The position numbers and the translations under genes were made by a program. A DNA stretch of 11,493 bases from an uncultured Actinomyces sp. (GTDB lineage Bacteria; Actinomycetota; Actinomycetes; Actinomycetales; Actinomycetaceae). The notes under the pieces were generated by a model, which saw only the letters and a list, made by a program, of their open reading frames with translations, was not told the DNA's origin and made no database searches. Positions within the stretch are counted from its first letter, which is position 1, and each line of letters starts with the position of its first letter. The stretch is from the NCBI GenBank assembly GCA_915063485.1, contig CAJZDJ010000067.1, positions 1 to 11,493 of the forward strand. The letters are read 5' to 3'. Positions 1 to 6,176 of this stretch are shown piece after piece.

Positions 1-2729
1 ACCGTGTTGAACTTGTCGATGATCTGCGTGTAGTCACGCTCAATCGGCACCAGCTTGGGCATGGTCACGCCCGGGATCCACTGCTTAGGCAGGTTTTCAA
101 CACTGCCGTGAGGCATAGTCAGCTCATCTGGCGTGTCGTGCATCAGCGGCGCAGCCACAATATCGGTCTGTGTGCCCAGATACTTGACTGCCATCTGGGA
201 AACCAGCTGCGCCAGGGACTGGAACACCTGGAAGTCGGTGCGTGCCTCCCAAGGCGGGTTGATAGCTGCGTTGAAGGAGTGAATATAGGGGTGCATGTCC
301 GTAGAGGACAGGTCTTCCTTCTCATACCAGGTAGCTGCCGGCAGTACGACGTCGGAGTGCAAGGTGGTGGAGGTGTTACGGAAGTCCGCAGTCCACATCA
401 GATCCAGCTTGCCCGTAGCCGCCTGCTCGTCCCACTGCATGGTCTTGGGACGCAAGTTCTCCGGGGTTTCGTCAATGTTTACGTCATTGCCGGTACCCAG
501 CATGTGACGCAGGAAGAACTCGGTGCCCTTAGCGGAAGAACCCAGCAGGTTGGTGCGCCAGTTAGCCAGAATGCGCGGGAAGTTCTCAGGGCGAGAAGGG
601 GCTTCGCAAGCAAAATGCAGCTTGCCAGCCTCAAGCTCACGCACGATGTATTCCTTAACATCCATGCCCTCTTCACGTGCCTGCTGCGTAAGTAGCAGCG
701 GGTTACGGTCAAAGGTGGGGTAGGAGGGCATCCAGCCGCGCTTCATGGATTCCACCATGAAGTCCGCGTTGGACTTACCCACCATAGAGCCGGGGTGCAC
801 CGGGGAGGCGATGCGGTCAGCCTGAGTGCGGTCATAGCGCCACTGCTCAGTGGTTAGGTACCAAAAAGCGGTGGTAATCATCTGGCGGGCCGGACGCTGC
901 CAGTCCAGGGCGAAAGCAAACTGGCTCCAACCAGCAATAGGACGAACCTTTTCCTGACCCACATAGTGGGCCCAGCCGCCACCGTTAACACCCTGAGTGG
1001 CGCACATGGAGGTCAGCGCCAAAATAGTGCGGTAGATAGCATCAGCGTGGAAGTAGTGGTTAATACCCGCGCCCATAACAATCATGGAGCGGCCCTTAGA
1101 TTCAATGGCGTTAGTGGCAAAGTCACGAGCCACACGAATCAGAGCGTTAGCGTTAAGACCACTCATCTCCTGCGCCCAAGCCGGGGTGGCCGGTACGGAG
1201 GAGTCCTCATAGCCGCTAGGCCACTGACCCGGCAGGCCTTCACGCTCAACCGCATACTGGGCTAGCAGCAGGTCATAGACAGTAGTGACCAGGGTGTCAC
1301 CCACACGCAAAGTGGGTACGCCATAGTTGACCACGCCGCCACCGGCCGTGCCCGTGGGGGTGGTAGAGGTGGGCAGGTCAAAACGCGGCAGGCTAACCAA
1401 CTGGGGTTTCCAGTTGGCCACATCCATGGCGCTCATAACCGGGTCTACACCCTCAAGCTTGAGGTTCCACTTACCCTTACCGCCAGGACCAAAACGGTCA
1501 GCCAAAGTACCGCCCGGGTCAGCCGGGCCACGCTTGGCATCCCACACCAAGGTGCGGTAGTCAGGGTTTTCCAGCTTAGCCAGGTGCTCATAGCCGGGCA
1601 GATCCTTAACATCTGCGGCGGTTAGGAACTGGCCGGGCACATACCCCTGCTCAGTCTTTTCCAGCTTGATCAAGAAAGGAGAGTCAGTGTGTCGACGCAT
1701 GTAGTCAAGGAAGAACGGCTCACGGCGAGCCACGTGGAATTCCTTGAGGATCACGTGCCCCATAGCCTGAGCCACGGCGCCGTCGGTACCGGTAGCAACC
1801 TTTAGCCACTGGTCAGCGAACTTAGTGTTGTCCGCATAGTCGGGGGAAACCGCAATTACCTTCTGGCCGTGGTAGCGGGCCTCGGCCATAAAGTGCGCGT
1901 CAGGGGTACGCGTCAGCGGAATATTAGAACCCCACATGATCAGGTACTGAGAGTTGTACCAGTCACCAGACTCAGGCACATCCGTCTGGTCACCAAACAC
2001 CTGCGGGCTGGCCGGGGGCAGGTCCGCATACCAGTCATAGAAGGAAAGCATGGTGGCGCCAATTAGCTCGTGGAAACGCGAGCCAGCACCATAGGAAATC
2101 ATCGACATAGCCGGGATAACCGAGAAACCGGCAATACGGTCCGGACCCCACTGGCGGATAGTGTGCACATGCGCAGCAGCGATTAGCTCCAGAGCCTCAT
2201 CCCAGCTCACGCGCACCATGCCACCGCGACCACGGGCGCTCTTATAAGCGCTGGCAATAGCCGGGTCGCTAACTACCTGCTCCCAGGCGGCGACGGCGTC
2301 GCCATTGCAACGCTGCTTAGCCTCACGGTAAGGGTCCAGCAGCGCTGAGCGAATGTAGGGGTAACGGATACGGGTGGGCGAGTAGGTGTACCAGGAGAAA
2401 GCCGCCCCACGCGGACAGCCGCGCGGCTCATACTCTGGCATATCGGGGCCGGTGGTGGGGTAATCGGTAGCCTGCTGCTCCCAGGTAATGATCCCGTCAG
2501 AGACCATTACCTCCCACGAACACGAACCGGTGCAGTTAACCCCGTGCGTGGAGCGCACAACTTTGTCGTGCTTCCAGCGCTCGCGGTAGAACACATCCGC
2601 GTCACGTCCACCGGTTAGAAATAGGCGGCGTGCGTCATCGCTAACCTGGCCTTTACGCAGGTAGCCACCCATTTTTAGCAGGCCAGGCAGGGACTCAGTG
2701 TCCGGTGCCTTGCTGGCTGAATCGGTCAT
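1..2729 (-). CDS. narG: Respiratory nitrate reductase alpha subunit NarG (partial, N-terminal 909 codons)
   Basis: Catalytic subunit of membrane-associated NarGHI, which reduces nitrate to nitrite with quinol electrons using a bis-MGD molybdenum cofactor. The frame is open from an ATG at 2729 to the left edge; family members are about 1230-1250 residues, so the last quarter is missing. The FS0 [4Fe-4S] site is visible as H62, C66, C70 and C105 (contexts STHGVNCTGSCSW and RGCPRG). The substrate/Mo region reads YDWYADLPPASPQ at about 231-243, containing the aspartates (D232, D236) of the segment that carries the Mo ligand in E. coli NarG. Other family blocks include TDVPESGDWYNS, WGSN, GGGWAHYVGQEK, FALDWQRPAR and TATWYEKEDLS-like segments. 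The start is supported by AAGGA seven bases upstream. No twin-arginine-like leader is obvious at the N-terminus. Codon use is strongly CTG-biased, as expected of a highly expressed gene. narH, narJ and narI would be expected beyond the left edge. Confidence 0.97.
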   Translation of the reverse strand, partial: MTDSASKAPDTESLPGLLKMGGYLRKGQVSDDARRLFLTGGRDADVFYRERWKHDKVVRSTHGVNCTGSCSWEVMVSDGIITWEQQATDYPTTGPDMPEYEPRGCPRGAAFSWYTYSPTRIRYPYIRSALLDPYREAKQRCNGDAVAAWEQVVSDPAIASAYKSARGRGGMVRVSWDEALELIAAAHVHTIRQWGPDRIAGFSVIPAMSMISYGAGSRFHELIGATMLSFYDWYADLPPASPQVFGDQTDVPESGDWYNSQYLIMWGSNIPLTRTPDAHFMAEARYHGQKVIAVSPDYADNTKFADQWLKVATGTDGAVAQAMGHVILKEFHVARREPFFLDYMRRHTDSPFLIKLEKTEQGYVPGQFLTAADVKDLPGYEHLAKLENPDYRTLVWDAKRGPADPGGTLADRFGPGGKGKWNLKLEGVDPVMSAMDVANWKPQLVSLPRFDLPTSTTPTGTAGGGVVNYGVPTLRVGDTLVTTVYDLLLAQYAVEREGLPGQWPSGYEDSSVPATPAWAQEMSGLNANALIRVARDFATNAIESKGRSMIVMGAGINHYFHADAIYRTILALTSMCATQGVNGGGWAHYVGQEKVRPIAGWSQFAFALDWQRPARQMITTAFWYLTTEQWRYDRTQADRIASPVHPGSMVGKSNADFMVESMKRGWMPSYPTFDRNPLLLTQQAREEGMDVKEYIVRELEAGKLHFACEAPSRPENFPRILANWRTNLLGSSAKGTEFFLRHMLGTGNDVNIDETPENLRPKTMQWDEQAATGKLDLMWTADFRNTSTTLHSDVVLPAATWYEKEDLSSTDMHPYIHSFNAAINPPWEARTDFQVFQSLAQLVSQMAVKYLGTQTDIVAAPLMHDTPDELTMPHGSVENLPKQWIPGVTMPKLVPIERDYTQIIDKFNT

Positions 2730-2735
2730 GGTTAA

Positions 2736-2742
2736 TTCCTTC
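2736..2742 (-). promoter_or_regulatory. Ribosome binding site of narG
   Basis: On the minus strand, GAAGGAAT stands just upstream of the ATG at 2729, with AAGGA at a normal spacing of about seven bases. It fixes the narG start. Confidence 0.7.
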
Positions 2743-2754
2743 AAATTTTTCCGA

Positions 2755-2772
2755 CGCCGGCTATAGCTGGCG
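2755..2772 (-). other. Intercistronic hairpin between narK and narG
   Basis: Minus-strand CGCCAGCTATAGCCGGCG can fold with arms CGCCAGC/GCCGGCG (one A-C mismatch) around a TATA loop. It is followed by A-rich sequence rather than a U-run, so it does not look like an intrinsic terminator. A processing or mRNA-stability role, or none, is possible. Confidence 0.35.
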
Positions 2773-2785
2773 CGAGTTGGTCTTA

Positions 2786-2803
2786 GAAACGGCCGAGGCC
2801 GCG
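2786..2803 (-). terminator. Weak terminator-like hairpin just after narK
   Basis: About eight bases after the narK TGA, the minus strand has CGGCCTCGGCCG (2801-2790) followed by TTTCT. The stem is 4-5 bp with a very small loop and only a short T-run, so it could act at most as a leaky attenuator reducing narG relative to narK, or it may be chance. There is no strong promoter evidence in the 81-bp spacer, so co-transcription of narK and narG remains the simplest reading. Confidence 0.25.
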
Positions 2804-2810
2804 TTTGAGA

Positions 2811-4130
2811 TCAGCCCGGGAAGGGCGCACCCTTACGGGCGTACTGGCGCCAGCACAGAGCCGAAGCAAGCACGCAGAACACGGCGCAGGCTAGGAAAAA
2901 GACCCAGGGGGTGATGACGGTTAGGGCCATACCAATCAGGAAGGGGCCTAGCGAAGCAATGGCAGAGGTGAAACCGATGGCGCCACCAGCCTGGCGGGCC
3001 GGCATGATCATGGGCATTTGCTTGAAGGTACCGGCGTTACCGAAACCAGAGAACAGGAACATGGTCAGCATCAGGCCCAGGAACAGGTAGAAGTCGTTCC
3101 AGCCGGTGGGGTTGTAAAGCACCCAGGCGGTAGCGGCCAGGGTTACGGCCATGCCGACGCCGGAGATGAAGGTCCAGATGGCCCCACCCATGCGGTCGCA
3201 GAAGGGCCCCCACGACATACGGATAAGCGAACCGATTAGCGGGCCTAGGAAGGCGTAGGTCGCGCCCAGTACAGGCAGGCCCAGCGAGGAGGCGCGGCCG
3301 AACTGGTTGTTGATTAGCAGACCAAATACGGCAGCGAAGCCTGAGAACAGACCGAAGGTCATCACGTAGAGGATGGTCATGTACCAGGTGTTGGGGTTGG
3401 AGAAGATGTCTAGCTGCTGCTTGAAGTTGGCCTTTACGGGCACGTCACGCAGGTAGATGAAAGCCAAGGCGGCGGCCACCAGGCACCAGGGCACAAAGAA
3501 GATGGCGGCGTTGTAAACCCAAATGTGCTCGCCGGTGTGGGTGCGCTGGGGAGCCAGCCAGGTAAGACCAAACAGTCCAAAGCCCATCAGGATCGGGCCT
3601 ACCAGCTGGATGATGCTCATACCCAGGTTACCCAGGCCGCCCTGCAAACCCAGGGCAGTACCAGATAGGCGCTTGGGGAAGAAGTAACCGGTGGAAGGCA
3701 TGTAGCCGGAGAAGGCGGCGCCACCAATACCGCAGGCAAAAGCCAGGGCTAGCAGCACCCAGTAGGGGGTCTGGTTGCTTTGCACGGCGAAGAACCAGCC
3801 CAGCATGGGCAGGGCGCATAGCAGAGAGGTCAGACCTACCAGTTTGCGGGTACCGATCAGCGGCGGCAGGAACATGTAAACCAGGCGCAGCAGACCACAA
3901 GAAAGTCCCGGCAGGGCGGTTAGCCAGTAAAGCTGGGACTTGCTTAGGTGGAAGCCTAGAAGGGTTAGTTTCGGAGCGATAGCGCTGGGTAGGAACCAGA
4001 CGCAGAAAGCTAGGATCAATGAGTAAGTGGTGATGGCGAGGGTGCGCCAAGCAATGGATGAACTCCATTTATTGGGGTCTTGGGGGTCCCAACCTTTAAG
4101 GGTGGTGCCGGTAACTTCCAATTCGGACAC
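2811..4130 (-). CDS. narK: Nitrate/nitrite transporter of the NarK family (MFS)
   Basis: Inner-membrane major facilitator protein that imports nitrate for NarG and exports or exchanges nitrite. The 439 residues show about 12 hydrophobic spans after a short cytoplasmic N-terminus (TM1 about 30-50). Arg82 (GLLRLVY) and Arg304 (SLIRMSWGP) sit where the substrate-binding arginines of E. coli NarK (R89, R305) are expected. A glycine-rich nitrate signature runs GIGGAAFSGYMPSTGYFFPK (134-153), followed by TALGLQGGLGNLG, with a second near SGFGNAGTFKQMP. A motif-A-like loop, GPFCDRMGG, is at about 308-316. The start is GTG at 4130, supported by AGGAG five bases upstream; the GTG is the most upstream start with a good ribosome site. 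The gene lies 81 bp upstream of narG in the same direction, so a narK-narG operon is likely. The first signature differs from the classical SMxNISFFFPK form (see findings). Confidence 0.94.
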   Translation of the reverse strand: MSELEVTGTTLKGWDPQDPNKWSSSIAWRTLAITTYSLILAFCVWFLPSAIAPKLTLLGFHLSKSQLYWLTALPGLSCGLLRLVYMFLPPLIGTRKLVGLTSLLCALPMLGWFFAVQSNQTPYWVLLALAFACGIGGAAFSGYMPSTGYFFPKRLSGTALGLQGGLGNLGMSIIQLVGPILMGFGLFGLTWLAPQRTHTGEHIWVYNAAIFFVPWCLVAAALAFIYLRDVPVKANFKQQLDIFSNPNTWYMTILYVMTFGLFSGFAAVFGLLINNQFGRASSLGLPVLGATYAFLGPLIGSLIRMSWGPFCDRMGGAIWTFISGVGMAVTLAATAWVLYNPTGWNDFYLFLGLMLTMFLFSGFGNAGTFKQMPMIMPARQAGGAIGFTSAIASLGPFLIGMALTVITPWVFFLACAVFCVLASALCWRQYARKGAPFPG

Positions 4131-4354
4131 GGATACTCCTGCGTTCGTTGCTACTAGTCCCTGTAATTGATTCGGATTTTAACGGGCTAATTAAAACTGG
4201 CGGTATAGGCACCTTAAAACCGCATAAAATCAAGGAAAACTGTGAGGCTTAAGGAGCGAGCGTGTCCGAGTTACGTCACGCCGGTGTGGCGAAAATAGGT
4301 CCTGGGTCACCTTTTGTCTGTATCTAGTCTGAGTGTGGGCTTAAGCTGTAGTGC
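4131..4354. promoter_or_regulatory. Divergent regulatory region between narK and mogA
   Basis: A 224-bp region between divergent genes should hold the narK(-narG) promoter on the minus strand and the mogA promoter on the plus strand. Its middle (about 4155-4240) is AT-rich compared with its surroundings. TTGAT at 4167-4171 and ATCAA at 4229-4233 match half-sites of an FNR/CRP-family operator, but no complete TTGATNNNNATCAA palindrome is present, so anaerobic control by such a regulator is only a possibility. I could not assign convincing -35/-10 pairs. The narK ribosome site (AGGAG) lies at its left end, and mogA has no clear one. Confidence 0.5.
4262..4327 (+). CDS. Possible 21-residue leader ORF upstream of mogA
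   Basis: GTG at 4262 is preceded by AAGGAG at a five-base spacing, one of the best ribosome sites in the window. It opens a frame of 21 codons ending at TAG (4325-4327). The peptide begins MSELRHAGVAK and resembles nothing I recognise. The frame is the same as mogA, but a second TAG (4349-4351) also intervenes, so it is not an N-terminal extension. It could be a translated leader, a remnant of an older gene start (the narK start also reads GTGTCCGA), or chance. Confidence 0.2.
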   Translation: MSELRHAGVAKIGPGSPFVCI

Positions 4355-4882
4355 ATGGAACCGATTAAGCAAAAGGGCTTTCACAAGCTCCCCGAGCCGG
4401 TAAAAGGCGCGGTAATTACTGTTTCTGATCGTTGCTATGCGGGCACGCGTGAGGATGCTTCAGGCCCATTGGCCGCCAAACTGTTGGCTGACTATGACGT
4501 GATCGTTGATGAAGTAAAGCTGATTCCTGACGGCATTGAGGAAGTCACCCAGGCTTTACGTGAGGCGATTGCAGCTGGGGCGCGGGTAATTCTTACTACC
4601 GGGGGTACTGGGGTAACTCCGCGAGACCTGACCCCGGAAGGTACCGCGCCGCTGCTGGCAGTGCGTTTGGATGGGCTAGCTGAGCAGGTGCGCGCCTATG
4701 GGCTAGCGAAAACTCCGCTAGCTAGTTTGTCTCGCGGCCTGGTGGGGGTTACTTCCCGTGAGGCCGACGGCGTCCTTATTGTTAACGCTCCTGGCTCGCG
4801 TGGCGGGGTTAAGGACACTGTGGAAGTTATTGGCCCGCTAGTGCCGCATGTGCTTGAGCAGCTAGGCGGCGGCGACCACTAA
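4355..4882 (+). CDS. mogA: Molybdopterin adenylyltransferase, MogA/MoaB family
   Basis: Predicted to activate molybdopterin by adenylylation (MPT + ATP to MPT-AMP), preparing it for molybdate insertion by MoeA; cytoplasmic. The 175 residues are one MPT-binding domain: AVITVSDRCYAG (19-30), the TTGGTGVTPRD loop (81-91) with E95 downstream, and NAPGSRGGVKD (144-154). Length fits stand-alone MogA/MoaB proteins (about 160-195). The ATG at 4355 is the first usable start, because an in-frame TAG lies just upstream; no clear ribosome site precedes it, so the leader may be very short. It is transcribed divergently from narK and convergently with mobA, only 23 bp away. The family does not separate MogA from MoaB reliably by motif. 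The adenylyltransferase role is inferred from the absence of another mog gene in this otherwise near-complete cluster. Confidence 0.9.
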   Translation: MEPIKQKGFHKLPEPVKGAVITVSDRCYAGTREDASGPLAAKLLADYDVIVDEVKLIPDGIEEVTQALREAIAAGARVILTTGGTGVTPRDLTPEGTAPLLAVRLDGLAEQVRAYGLAKTPLASLSRGLVGVTSREADGVLIVNAPGSRGGVKDTVEVIGPLVPHVLEQLGGGDH

Positions 4883-4905
4883 ACGGTGCCCACTAAAGCT
4901 AGTCG

Positions 4906-5592
4906 CTATTTGACGGCCAGCTGGGCGGCAAAATTTTCCACGTCACCTAGGGTGTCTAGGTCTGTGGCCAGCCAGGTAATTGGGCAGGTAGTTAGGTCAA
5001 GGCCGGCCAGGGCGCGTTTGACGCTGATGTCGCGTAGTCCCTGGCCGCCTGGGGCGACGGCGTCGCGTAGTTTCTCGGTGCGGTACAGCCCCACCAGTAG
5101 CTGTCTATACCCCTCGTGGTAGGCCACGGCGCCGTCGTGAATTAAAGCGCCAGCTAGAGCCGGCAGACAGCGGGCGGCCAGGGGAGCGTCGCAGCTTAGT
5201 AGCAGCGTCAGCTCCTTGGCGGGGCGCAAACAGGCTAAACCTGCCCCAATCCCGGCTACCGGCCCACCCAGGGGTGGGTCTTCTAAACTGCGCTGCACCC
5301 CGGGTGGTAGCTGCACGCTGGGTGGAGCCACCACGGTTACGCTAGTAATCTGCTGGGCGGCTAGATCCTCAAGTAGGTAATCGACCATACGCTTGCCCTT
5401 GATGGGCACGTCCGCCTTAGAAATTCCGCCCATGCGCCTAGCAGTGCCGCCAGCCAAAATGACTGCCTGTACTCGGGGTGCCAAATCAGGGCTAGCTGAA
5501 GCAGGGCCCGCCACTGCAACTAGGCTAGCTGTTGCAGCAGGCCAAGTAGCAGAGCTGGCTGCTAATGGCGACAAAGAAGCCGAACCTGACAA
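4906..5592 (-). CDS. mobA: Molybdenum cofactor guanylyltransferase (MobA-like)
   Basis: Predicted to transfer GMP from GTP to Mo-MPT, giving the MGD cofactor form that NarG uses; cytoplasmic. The nucleotidyltransferase domain begins near residue 41: VILAGGTARRMGGISKADVP carries the LAGGxxxRMGG-x-x-K signature, followed by EDPPLGGPVAGIGAGL and the metal-binding SCDAPL. The C-terminal TDLDTLGDVENF stands where MobA has NxNTPED. The first 40 residues are Ala/Ser/Pro-rich and not part of the domain. The longest frame starts at TTG (5592) with no ribosome site; a GTG 26 codons inside is an alternative. The frame is the same as that of moaC directly upstream, from which it is separated only by TAG ACA, so it may be translated by reinitiation or be the second half of a former MoaC-MobA fusion. 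The start is therefore uncertain, the function fairly secure. Confidence 0.87.
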   Translation of the reverse strand: MSGSASLSPLAASSATWPAATASLVAVAGPASASPDLAPRVQAVILAGGTARRMGGISKADVPIKGKRMVDYLLEDLAAQQITSVTVVAPPSVQLPPGVQRSLEDPPLGGPVAGIGAGLACLRPAKELTLLLSCDAPLAARCLPALAGALIHDGAVAYHEGYRQLLVGLYRTEKLRDAVAPGGQGLRDISVKRALAGLDLTTCPITWLATDLDTLGDVENFAAQLAVK

Positions 5593-5595
5593 TGT

Positions 5596-6174
5596 CTAGC
5601 TTTCTGGGGTGGCGGGCGTGGCAGCTGTCTGGCTTGCAGGCTCGACAACTGACGGCGCGCTTTCGGTGGGGGCGGCGCTCGCAGTGGCAGTGGCGTTTAG
5701 GTCTGCGCGGGTCCACGTACCTGAGCGGCCCCCAGATTTAGCGGTGATATAGGCATAATCGATGGCAGCTGAGCGGTCTACGCCCTTAACCATGTCCACC
5801 ACGGCCAACGCCGCCACAGTCACCGCCGTAAGCGCCTCCATCTCCACCCCGGTGCGATCTGCGGTGCGCACGGTAGCTTTTAGCAGTACCCCGGCGTCGG
5901 TGATTTGCGGGTCCACACTAGCCCCATGCACCCCGATCACATGGGCCAGGGGTAGTAGCTCAGGCACCTTTTTGGTGGCGGCAATACCGGCAATGCGGGC
6001 CACCGCCAACACGTCCCCCTTGGGTACGCGCCCCTCGCGCAAAGCCGCAACCACCTGCGGCGAGCAGGTAACTAAAGCCTCGGCGCTAGCGCTGCGTACA
6101 GTTGGGGTTTTGGCAGTCACGTCCACCATGCGCGCGGCACCGGCAGAGTCTAGGTGGGTAAATTCAAGGCTCAT
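5596..6174 (-). CDS. moaC: Cyclic pyranopterin monophosphate synthase MoaC
   Basis: Catalyses the second half of the first Moco step, converting the MoaA product 3',8-cyclo-7,8-dihydroGTP to cyclic pyranopterin monophosphate. Catalytic positions known from E. coli MoaC are present: K52 (PKGDVLAVARIAGI), H78 (LLPLAHVIGV), E111 and E113 (GVEMEALTA), and D127 and K130 (VDMVKGVDR), then AKSGGRSGTW (145-154). The usual family length is about 155-165; here residues 159-192 form an extra low-complexity Ala/Thr/Ser/Pro tail. ATG at 6174 follows the moeA stop by two bases, so translation is probably coupled to moeA. The usual LCHPL around the active histidine is LAHVI here. The tail leads without a frame change, across one TAG, into the linker-like N-terminus of mobA. 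Confidence 0.94.
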   Translation of the reverse strand: MSLEFTHLDSAGAARMVDVTAKTPTVRSASAEALVTCSPQVVAALREGRVPKGDVLAVARIAGIAATKKVPELLPLAHVIGVHGASVDPQITDAGVLLKATVRTADRTGVEMEALTAVTVAALAVVDMVKGVDRSAAIDYAYITAKSGGRSGTWTRADLNATATASAAPTESAPSVVEPASQTAATPATPES

Positions 6175-6176
6175 AG

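Noticed and set aside
4167..4233. FNR-type operator upstream of narK
   Set aside because: Only isolated half-sites TTGAT and ATCAA about 57 bp apart are present; no spaced palindrome, so it is not listed as an operator.
4131..4354. Molybdenum cofactor riboswitch upstream of the Moco genes
   Set aside because: None of the intergenic regions is long or structured enough to show a recognisable Moco aptamer by eye.
4883..4905. Bidirectional terminator between mogA and mobA
   Set aside because: The 23-bp gap has no convincing stem or T-run; transcripts probably overlap.
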